A stretch of DNA of 64,000 nucleotides from contig NZ_JABKKG010000002.1 in assembly GCF_013166595.1 (NCBI RefSeq), forward strand, positions 124,001 to 188,000. Direction: 5' to 3'. Position 1 is the stretch's first letter; every line of letters starts with the position of its first letter. Under the pieces are notes generated by a model that ran no database searches, was not told where the DNA came from, and was given only the letters and a program-made list of their open reading frames with translations. Both the position numbers and the translations under genes were made by a program. The stretch is from Palleniella intestinalis (GTDB taxonomy: Bacteria; Bacteroidota; Bacteroidia; Bacteroidales; Bacteroidaceae). This document shows, in pieces, positions 16,140-23,524 of the stretch.

Positions 16140-17564
16140 TCACATGATGTAGAAATCGTCCACGACATACAGGTCTTTGCTTGCGCGTGTCATGGCAGTG
16201 TAAATCCATTGGTAGACATAAGGTTTTGGCTGCAGAGGCAGATTTCTTGGAATGTTCAGATAAACATTTTCCCACTCTCCGCCTTGTGACTTATGGCAGG
16301 TCAGCACATAGCCGAAAACACAGCGCAGGGCATTGAGGAAGTTATCTTTCTGCATATGTTCCCTGAACTCTTTAGAGTTTAGCGCGATGCCCATTGCTTT
16401 CATGCGTATGAAGAAATCCACAAAAAGTTCCTTTTGCTGCTCTTGGAACAAATTTGTCTGGTTAGAATAGACAATGTCTGCAATCATCAGCTGAGAGAAA
16501 ACTTTTTTAGTGAAGAGTTCTTTGACTGACACCATTACGAATGTCAGTCCTGCGCGATGTACTTCCTTACCAATTTCTACGATTTGGACAATGTCACCAT
16601 TCATCAGTCCTGAGAGCAAGTTGTTTTGTGTGACAAGCAAGATGTCATCTACAGCAATGGTAGATTGCATTATTCCTAAGGAAGGTCTTATTAATTTTGT
16701 CGCTATGTCACACTGTCGGTTAGAGAATGTAATCATCGTAGAGGCATTGCATCCATTCTTCTTGATGTCGTTTATGTAGAGCTGCATCAATTCTGACGAA
16801 TTGTTTACCAAGTGTATGTTTTTGCATCCTCTCAGTGGAAACTTCGCCCATTTCCAAGGTTGTGGGGCGAAAAACAGGCGGCGGAGTTTTTGGGCAGCAA
16901 CGACAATGTCATTGCCCTTTGCCTGACGCACAATTTCTGTAAGTTCTGTCCCATCCGCATCAATACCAAACGTAGAGCTGAAGTACTGTGCCGTAAGGGC
17001 AGGAGAGAACCTTTGATTTACAGGAGGAAGCTGGCAGGCATCCCCGATGAATATGTATTTCCCATCGGTGTCGTATTGCAGCAAGTCGTTCAACAAGCGT
17101 CCGTTGCCAAACATTGCTTGCTCGGCATTTTTTGTTTCTGCATCAGAAATCATGGAAGCCTCATCCACAATATATATGTTTTGGTTATCAGATGTTATCC
17201 GTGATGGCTCAAACATCAGCAACAGTTGTCCTGTTTTGTCTACATTCGCTGTTTTGCGTTCATGTAAAACTTGGTCTATATCCTGATTGAAACCGGAATA
17301 TTCGTAAACCAATCCATGTACCGTGCTTGTGTTCTTGTCTGTTTTGTTGGCAAGAATTTTTGCAGCCCTGCCTGTTGATGCCAGAAGGACATAATTGCAG
17401 TCTTTTTCGTTCAATTTGTTTATCAACTCCTTTACCAGTGTGGTTTTTCCTGTGCCTGCATATCCTTTCAGGATGAAAACCTTGTCATTAGAGTCTACAA
17501 ATCTCAATAGCCTTGCCAAAGCGTTGCTTTGACCGGGCATGAGTTCTATATGCTTATTTTCCAT
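16140..17564 (-). CDS. RecD2/Dda-like SF1B helicase in the cas operon
   Basis: This 474-residue protein has the SF1 helicase motifs in order: Walker A GYAGTGKTT (about 34-42), Ia LLASTGRAAKIL, II IYIVDEASM, III IFIGDACQLPPV, V CHKSQGGEWENVYL and VI YTAMTRASKDLYVV. The small size and the RecD-like signature suggest a 5'-3' helicase. Its start overlaps the upstream effector by 11 nt and cas1 follows 13 bp later, so translation is probably coupled. A standard cas set lacks such a gene. Supplying single strands to the prim-pol or processing prespacers is the simplest guess. Confidence 0.85.
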   Translation of the reverse strand: MENKHIELMPGQSNALARLLRFVDSNDKVFILKGYAGTGKTTLVKELINKLNEKDCNYVLLASTGRAAKILANKTDKNTSTVHGLVYEYSGFNQDIDQVLHERKTANVDKTGQLLLMFEPSRITSDNQNIYIVDEASMISDAETKNAEQAMFGNGRLLNDLLQYDTDGKYIFIGDACQLPPVNQRFSPALTAQYFSSTFGIDADGTELTEIVRQAKGNDIVVAAQKLRRLFFAPQPWKWAKFPLRGCKNIHLVNNSSELMQLYINDIKKNGCNASTMITFSNRQCDIATKLIRPSLGIMQSTIAVDDILLVTQNNLLSGLMNGDIVQIVEIGKEVHRAGLTFVMVSVKELFTKKVFSQLMIADIVYSNQTNLFQEQQKELFVDFFIRMKAMGIALNSKEFREHMQKDNFLNALRCVFGYVLTCHKSQGGEWENVYLNIPRNLPLQPKPYVYQWIYTAMTRASKDLYVVDDFYIM

Positions 17565-19233
17565 ATTCTCTGAATCTCTTGAAGTGAAACTCTATTCTTT
17601 TGGAGCCATCAGGTAAGGTTTCTGCAACACGGTAGGTTGTTGAAGAGATACATTTTATACCATACTCATTCAACTTTGAAACAATTTGGAATGTCAGGCA
17701 CATCTCGCCCATGATGTGTACCGTAACCGTGTTGTCTTTTGCCAGAGTCAGTATCTCTGCAATCTTTGTGTCTGCTAGTTCGGAAATGACATGTTCGTCA
17801 GCGAACGGGTCTACATTTGGGAATGGTATATCGATGCATTTGCCGTACTCCATGGCAGAAGCCAATTGTTCTTCCGACCATTTTGATGAAGGATGGTTGG
17901 ACAAATTGATGAGAAGATTTGGTTTGTCAGTTGAATCTTCACTATTGTTATCGCCATACAGTTCGGCAATAATCTTATCCAGATAATCTTTGATGTTTCT
18001 TGTCAACTTGTCCACCGATTGTGGGTTTGAACGCATTCCCGAGTGATTGAAGTCATTGCGCAATCCTGTCAAATGGCAAAAATGGCGAGCCAAAGAGTCT
18101 GTCACTTTCTCATCACCATCCACTTTCTCGAATAGTTCCAACAACTTTGGATCGTTTATATGATTTTCTTTGTTTTCTCCTTTTACAACAAAGACGGAAT
18201 TCACTGCGGGTCTCAGCTTATCATCATCAACAGGGATGTTATGACGTTCACAGAAGAATGTGACAACTCCTTCCTGCAGTTCTGTTATCGCGGGTTGGTA
18301 CATTCCTTTATCAAGACACCATTTTGCAGCCTGCAGACAATTTTTTGAATTTTGCTCAGGTACAAAACCGTTTAACGAGGTTTTGATTTTATCCATTACG
18401 GGATTCAATGGCTGTATGAAAGTGCTGCTGATGGCCTCGGAGCTTTTCAGCAATTTCTTTAGCGTCGCTGCATTATAAATGGAAACTCCCCTACAAAATT
18501 TCATTTCGTCAACAAATGTGTCCAAGCTCTTTACAAAGGCATTCAGATTCCTTGCCGACTCATCATTATGGTTATTCCTCAGTATTGGGCTGATTTGGTG
18601 CTTGCTAAGTTCAACAAGCCGGCTGACGCTTCCATTCTCAAGAAAATCAGCTGCGGCATGAGTCCAATTCTGCAACACAGACAGTGGAAGAAGGTCTACA
18701 ATCGGTGCTTCATCATCAGTACGTGACTCGTAGTTGCCGTATGAAATGCCTTTTACAGTGATATTCTTCAGGAACTTTGCATAATTTCCCAACACAAGGA
18801 CAAGCATGGGCAGGTAACGGAAGGCATGAGTCAAGTCAAAATAGACTTCATCCTCATCTTTAAGGAGATCATAGACAGTCTTGAATATTTCCCACATTTC
18901 AGATTCGTCCTTTCCGTCAACAATGGCAACAGCATTTACATGAACCGGCAAACCCATATCTGCGATGACATCATGAAGTCCTTTGTATGATTCATTACGA
19001 TTTTTTCTGAAGTTGCACCTTTCGTTTCCCCTGACAATCCAATTTGCTTCCTTGGCCTTGTTTGTCAACAAGATACAAACAACACAGTCTTCCGTCCACG
19101 ACTTGACATCATGGTATTCAAGCATTGCTTGCTGGATAAACCTTGTTTCGGAAGAAAGGAAATCATCCTTCTTATACTTGCATTTCTCATAAAAACCTGT
19201 TCCAAGAACAGATAAGAAAATTTTTCTCGCCAT
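17554..19233 (-). CDS. CARF-HEPN effector RNase (TM1812/Csx1-like) with extra C-terminal domain
   Basis: Residues 1-190 resemble the TM1812-type CARF domain (FLSVLGTGFYEKC, VYFDLTHAFRYLPMLVLVL), which binds cyclic oligoadenylate. A helical HEPN domain follows with the RNase motif RNDFNH (R392 and H397). Unlike ordinary Csx1/Csx2 proteins it continues for about 120 residues (438-559) as a compact alpha/beta unit: LLINLSNHPSSKW, IDIPFPNVDP, VTVHIMGEMCLTF, KCISSTTYRV. That looks Rossmann-like and may bind or degrade the second messenger, but its function is not known to me. It lies 8 bp after the Card1-like gene. Confidence 0.85.
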   Translation of the reverse strand: MARKIFLSVLGTGFYEKCKYKKDDFLSSETRFIQQAMLEYHDVKSWTEDCVVCILLTNKAKEANWIVRGNERCNFRKNRNESYKGLHDVIADMGLPVHVNAVAIVDGKDESEMWEIFKTVYDLLKDEDEVYFDLTHAFRYLPMLVLVLGNYAKFLKNITVKGISYGNYESRTDDEAPIVDLLPLSVLQNWTHAAADFLENGSVSRLVELSKHQISPILRNNHNDESARNLNAFVKSLDTFVDEMKFCRGVSIYNAATLKKLLKSSEAISSTFIQPLNPVMDKIKTSLNGFVPEQNSKNCLQAAKWCLDKGMYQPAITELQEGVVTFFCERHNIPVDDDKLRPAVNSVFVVKGENKENHINDPKLLELFEKVDGDEKVTDSLARHFCHLTGLRNDFNHSGMRSNPQSVDKLTRNIKDYLDKIIAELYGDNNSEDSTDKPNLLINLSNHPSSKWSEEQLASAMEYGKCIDIPFPNVDPFADEHVISELADTKIAEILTLAKDNTVTVHIMGEMCLTFQIVSKLNEYGIKCISSTTYRVAETLPDGSKRIEFHFKRFREYGK

Positions 19234-19241
19234 ATTGTGTG

Positions 19242-20333
19242 TTATGCTTTTATTCCTGTTATAATTTTGTCAAAACGTTCCGGAATCTGTTCCAATGCGG
19301 TTTTTCCCTTTTTCCCACAAATCACATTCAATTTCGCTTCCCGTGCTTTCTCGCCTATATCTGTTGATATTGGATAGTATGAGACAAGCACACTGTATGA
19401 TTTATCACTACCATAGTTCTGGCGTATTATACCCATCTTGTTGATATTGTCTTGAGTGACATACCCCGACTTGCATTCAACGAAAAGGAATTTGTTACCT
19501 ATGTTTACAAGTATGTCTATTTCGTTTTTGTCAAGATTCCTTAAGGAGTCGTCTCTCGGTTGAAAAGTCACACTTGTCCATATTTCATATTTGTTCTCTC
19601 CACATTGGCTTATAGCATCGGCTACCAGTGTTTCCCACCATCGGCCCTCAAACATGAGTTTTTTTGCTTTAAGATGGTTGATGTCTAATAAGACTGTTCC
19701 GCCCTTTTGAATACGGATTGAAGTTGGAGATGAGTCACAATGTATGACACCATCATCATAATGGCTTGGTAATTGGTTTGCACGATACATGTCACCAAGT
19801 CTCCTAAATATTATGCGGTGTTGCTTCACAAACTCCATTATCGTATTGGAGACTGACACTGTGGCATCATCATGTTGATATACCTCACAGTTTTTCAGTA
19901 TTTGGCCCTGCAAAGCAAATATTGTCTTGCTGTCAACCTTACAGTGGAGTTTCTCTGACTGATAGGTACGGAGGTCTATGCAGTCATCTGAGTTTGTGTA
20001 TATTATACGAGAGTCGTATCGTTGAGCGACAATAAATGCACCCAATGCCATGATTTTTGTTCCGCCTGTGACATTATACATTATCTCATCCGTTGCCTCT
20101 GTTTTTGTGTGTATTTCTTCACAAACACCGATAATGGAGTTGATGTCAAAAGCATCGACACTGCTGATGATTTTACATTTTATGTCATGCAACTCCAGCA
20201 CACCTTTCAGCCTTTTGGCGATGTTTATGTTTTGGTTCGTGCCAACCACAAACACTTTGTCGGGCAGGAACTCCATTATTGGATAATAAGTCGGCAGGCT
20301 TTCCTTGCCAAGTAACGTTATGTGGATTTTCAT
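19242..20333 (-). CDS. Card1/Can2-like CARF nuclease (DUF1887 family)
   Basis: N-terminal CARF domain (about 1-150: DKVFVVGTNQN, IMYNVTGGTKIMALGAFI) followed by a PD-(D/E)xK restriction-like nuclease domain. The latter has LMFEGRWWETLVADAI, the aspartate in KNEIDILV and the ECK triad in FLFVECKSG. Members of this family are switched on by cyclic tetra-adenylate and cut single-stranded DNA and/or RNA. Length (363) fits. It overlaps csm5 by 4 nt (ATGA), so it is made together with the Csm complex. Confidence 0.9.
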   Translation of the reverse strand: MKIHITLLGKESLPTYYPIMEFLPDKVFVVGTNQNINIAKRLKGVLELHDIKCKIISSVDAFDINSIIGVCEEIHTKTEATDEIMYNVTGGTKIMALGAFIVAQRYDSRIIYTNSDDCIDLRTYQSEKLHCKVDSKTIFALQGQILKNCEVYQHDDATVSVSNTIMEFVKQHRIIFRRLGDMYRANQLPSHYDDGVIHCDSSPTSIRIQKGGTVLLDINHLKAKKLMFEGRWWETLVADAISQCGENKYEIWTSVTFQPRDDSLRNLDKNEIDILVNIGNKFLFVECKSGYVTQDNINKMGIIRQNYGSDKSYSVLVSYYPISTDIGEKAREAKLNVICGKKGKTALEQIPERFDKIITGIKA

Positions 20334-21445
20334 TGTTTGTTATCTGTTATTGTCAGTTTTACAAAGCCTAATAAAGAGCAGATGGATGTAACACGTCGTG
20401 ATTTTGGGAAACAATACTCTTGGTATCGATTATAGTGAGGTCTTGCTTGTGATATTACGTCATCGAAATATTCACTACATTCTGTCCATGCTCCGGTAAT
20501 GAACCGCCAACCGCAGCCATGACCTATGCGAAGGACACACGACTTGCCATCCTCGCATTCTTCAACACTTGATAAAATCCTCTTACATTTGGCTATATAC
20601 TTACTTACACTGTCAGACTCATCTTGCTCATCATTTTCCCGTTCTTTCCAATACTCTATCTCTGATCCAAGAAGTTTTTTTGTATAATTATTGATTGTGC
20701 GGAACAGCTCCGGCAGAGATGACATTCCATCAGGAAGAGCCCCCACATAATACTTGCAATGCTCATATTTCGGCAAGTCAAGTTTCATATCAAAAGTGGA
20801 TTCGTCTTCATCAACCAACACCTCTACAAGCTGTGGTTTGGACTGGTCATAATAATCTTGGGTCCTACGTTCATTGATGTTCACCATACGTCGGACACTC
20901 GTCATTAAACCACCAAATATGGCATCGCCAACATGGAGAAACCTGAATATATTTTCTTTTGCTTCCTTGCCAAACAGCTCATCTTCCGCAACATGGTTTT
21001 TGTTATACTTGGGATTTCTCTGTAAATAAGCATCGATTTGTACTTGCTCCTTATCTTGCAGAATCTGTGCCAAAACGGCAGTCCGTATTGCCCCTTTGAT
21101 AGAACTTCCGGGTATGTACGGTCTGCCCATTCCATCATGTATGAACTCTTTTAGTTGATTTTCGACATTCCCGCCATAGTCAATAGTGCGAGTATAGTCA
21201 TCTACAACAGCTTGTGGAGCATATTTGGCAACAAGTTCCGAAACTGGTCTTTGACGCTCTATATAGATTATCCATTCGTTTACATGCTCAGTACCTATGA
21301 CCTGCATTAATTTCTTTGCATCAATAACCGCAAGAACATCATACCCTTCCAAATCCTTTGCCTTGAAAAAATCAAGGTCTTTCGTTAAGACTTCACCGGA
21401 ACCAATATGCACAGCAGTCAATGTCTCAATTTTTATTTTACTCAT
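20330..21445 (-). CDS. csm5: Csm5, RAMP subunit of the type III-A complex
   Basis: Csm5 caps the crRNA 3' side of the Csm complex. The 371-residue protein begins with the RAMP signature (KIEVxT-like KIETLTAVHIGSGEV). It carries the glycine-rich segment GRPYIPGSSIKGAIRTAVL, shared by Csm3 and Csm5, near residue 110, and ends in a less conserved half. It follows csm4 by 4 bp. Confidence 0.92.
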   Translation of the reverse strand: MSKIKIETLTAVHIGSGEVLTKDLDFFKAKDLEGYDVLAVIDAKKLMQVIGTEHVNEWIIYIERQRPVSELVAKYAPQAVVDDYTRTIDYGGNVENQLKEFIHDGMGRPYIPGSSIKGAIRTAVLAQILQDKEQVQIDAYLQRNPKYNKNHVAEDELFGKEAKENIFRFLHVGDAIFGGLMTSVRRMVNINERRTQDYYDQSKPQLVEVLVDEDESTFDMKLDLPKYEHCKYYVGALPDGMSSLPELFRTINNYTKKLLGSEIEYWKERENDEQDESDSVSKYIAKCKRILSSVEECEDGKSCVLRIGHGCGWRFITGAWTECSEYFDDVISQARPHYNRYQEYCFPKSRRVTSICSLLGFVKLTITDNKQ

Positions 21446-21449
21446 AACG

Positions 21450-22430
21450 CTATTTGATTTTCAAGGTTAACGCTCTACCGCTACGGTATACTGGATGGAT
21501 TCTAATGTCGTTCCAGTCAGGACGGAGGTCAACAAGTTTTCCAACAAGAGGCTTTGTTGTCTCGAAAACAGAACCTTCACCAAATGCATAGACCATTTTT
21601 TTCCGCAAATGGCGGAATTCCTCAACACTGCTTCCTGCCATGTATCCACCTCTAAGCAGAAGAGAATAGCGAGGTGAGCCGTCAAGCAGTCCATCAAGCT
21701 CATCTTCTGTCGGGATGAAAAGGGATAAGGACATTCTTCTTTTTGCATCTTTAGGTTCACCGAAAGAGAACAATTCGTTTGCTATCTCCACCTCAAATTT
21801 TCCTCCACCAATATTTTTGTCGGTGCCAATTCCATTTTCTCCTAATTGGACAAACAGTTGTGAGATTAGTTTCAGCACATGCTCTTTAGCATCAGTGAGG
21901 CAGTACAGTCCGGCATCCTTATTGAAATAATTCCACTCAAAATAGAATGGCTCTGCATCTTTAGTTCCATCACGCGAGACACTTACACGCTGCATGACCT
22001 GGGAATTGGACAACGGCTCTATACATTCATCTTTGGGAACAATAAAGACTCCTTGTATTTGACTTTTTGATATGCATGGTGTGGCACCGGTTACTATCTG
22101 TTTCCACAAATTCTGCTCGACATACTTTACTTTCTTAAGCTTTTTTCTGAACTCGCTCTCTTCTGCGTCTTCTACAACGACATTCAATAGTCCCTGTGGT
22201 TTGGGAAGAAAAAAAATGTCTCTATAAAAGGGAAACGCAGAACTCATTGAAAAAGATGTAAGGAAATCCTCCACGTTGCCGGACATTCCAGTCTCAACCC
22301 CAACAGCAGCCAAGGCTGACGACAGGGTGTCCGAATGCAACTCAGATGCGGAACTATCATAATTCTCCCTGCCGGTACCAATATGGAGTGGCGAGAGATT
22401 GTACATTTTTATAATTGATAGTTGAGTCAT
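21450..22430 (-). CDS. csm4: Csm4, RAMP subunit binding the crRNA 5' handle
   Basis: Typical Csm4 layout: an N-terminal strand and loop YNLSPLHIGTGRENYD, a middle SDTLSSALAAVG segment, and a C-terminal glycine-rich IGTDKNIGGGKFEV. In the complex Csm4 holds the crRNA 5' tag and contacts Cas10. The frame opens at a TTG overlapping the csm3 stop; ATG 22430 two codons later is the likelier start. Confidence 0.9.
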   Translation of the reverse strand: MTQLSIIKMYNLSPLHIGTGRENYDSSASELHSDTLSSALAAVGVETGMSGNVEDFLTSFSMSSAFPFYRDIFFLPKPQGLLNVVVEDAEESEFRKKLKKVKYVEQNLWKQIVTGATPCISKSQIQGVFIVPKDECIEPLSNSQVMQRVSVSRDGTKDAEPFYFEWNYFNKDAGLYCLTDAKEHVLKLISQLFVQLGENGIGTDKNIGGGKFEVEIANELFSFGEPKDAKRRMSLSLFIPTEDELDGLLDGSPRYSLLLRGGYMAGSSVEEFRHLRKKMVYAFGEGSVFETTKPLVGKLVDLRPDWNDIRIHPVYRSGRALTLKIK

Positions 22431-22432
22431 AA

Positions 22433-23056
22433 TCAATAGGTTTTCTCTTTCGGTGTTTCCCAGTCTTTGAATTTAACATGACCATATCCTCGTGAACCAC
22501 ACCCCCCAAGGTAGTCGTCTTCCAAAAGTTTGACAGCTTGTTCCAATGTCTGTTTCAGGGATTCTTCGTTGTCATCATCGAATATGTTAAGCACCATGTT
22601 CAATTTAAATTTCGCACCGGCAGGTACACGTTCAAACGTTCTTGGCGTTGCTTTAGCAGTGATTCTATTGATAGCCACTTCTGTCTTACTTTCTGTATAA
22701 GGAAGATCCGTATTCATTATTTCATCACCATTGATGAGTTCTGCATCTCTGACTATCAATCTAGAAGGATGGCCTTCTTTTTCACCGCCGGATACGCCAA
22801 ACAATGCTCCGGATTTTGATTGCGCATTATTGTTTGGATTGCCATTGTTTGTTTCTCCGTTATACAGTTCTATCAATGAACGCATTTTGCCCTTCAATGA
22901 GCTTCCCGGAATGTATGGTTTGTTGTCAATAGGGTTGCGGACAACAAAGTTGTCTGGTCCTCCGATATTCAAAGCTGCATTTGTACCACCGATATGCAAA
23001 CCAGTCTTAACCTCTATAATACCTTTATAAACAAGTTTTTTAATCAATCTTTTCAT
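22433..23056 (-). CDS. csm3: Csm3, backbone and target-RNA nuclease subunit
   Basis: 207 residues, normal for Csm3. It forms the filament along crRNA and cuts the bound target RNA every 6 nt. The catalytic aspartate seems present as D35 in IGGPDNFVVRNP, matching D33 of characterised Csm3. The RAMP loop PYIPGSSLKGKMRSL and the C-terminal GGCGSRGYGHVKF are intact. Target RNA cleavage should therefore be active. Confidence 0.95.
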   Translation of the reverse strand: MKRLIKKLVYKGIIEVKTGLHIGGTNAALNIGGPDNFVVRNPIDNKPYIPGSSLKGKMRSLIELYNGETNNGNPNNNAQSKSGALFGVSGGEKEGHPSRLIVRDAELINGDEIMNTDLPYTESKTEVAINRITAKATPRTFERVPAGAKFKLNMVLNIFDDDNEESLKQTLEQAVKLLEDDYLGGCGSRGYGHVKFKDWETPKEKTY

Positions 23057-23070
23057 AGTTGTGTCGTTTT

Positions 23071-23523
23071 TTATTTTCCACCATTAGCCTTATGGTATGC
23101 CAGAATGGCTTCCATTAAATTGCAGAAATTGATGTATGACTTCTCATCGTCAACATCATTGTATACTTTGTCAAAAACCTTTTTGAAAAGCCCTAATCCT
23201 TTGTTGCCATTGCTTCTTCCATAAGCATATGCAACTTTAGGTCGTAGCAGGAAGAATGATGCTTTTTCCTTATCAAATCCTCCCATCTGAATGCGTTTTA
23301 TCTCACCATATACATTGCGGATTTGAGAATTTGTAAGTCCATTTGTCGCCATGGCTTTACCCATTTCTTCTGCAAAGTCAGGTAATTCTTTTGTGGCACC
23401 GTCCTGTATCCATCTTTTAATGCAGACTTCCTTCTCTCTAAGCGAGTCATTTGCAGCCTTCAACAGTTGTTGGGCCTCATCGTATGACTTTTTCCCATAA
23501 TTTGTTGTTTTTGAATTTGCCAT
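23071..23523 (-). CDS. csm2: Csm2, small subunit
   Basis: A 150-residue helical basic protein in the canonical place between cas10 and csm3. The mid-region NGLTNSQIRNVYGEIKRI and LLRPKVAYAYGRS are typical of Csm2. Several copies line the inner filament and contact the crRNA-target duplex. It follows cas10 by one base. Confidence 0.9.
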   Translation of the reverse strand: MANSKTTNYGKKSYDEAQQLLKAANDSLREKEVCIKRWIQDGATKELPDFAEEMGKAMATNGLTNSQIRNVYGEIKRIQMGGFDKEKASFFLLRPKVAYAYGRSNGNKGLGLFKKVFDKVYNDVDDEKSYINFCNLMEAILAYHKANGGK

Positions 23524-23524
23524 A

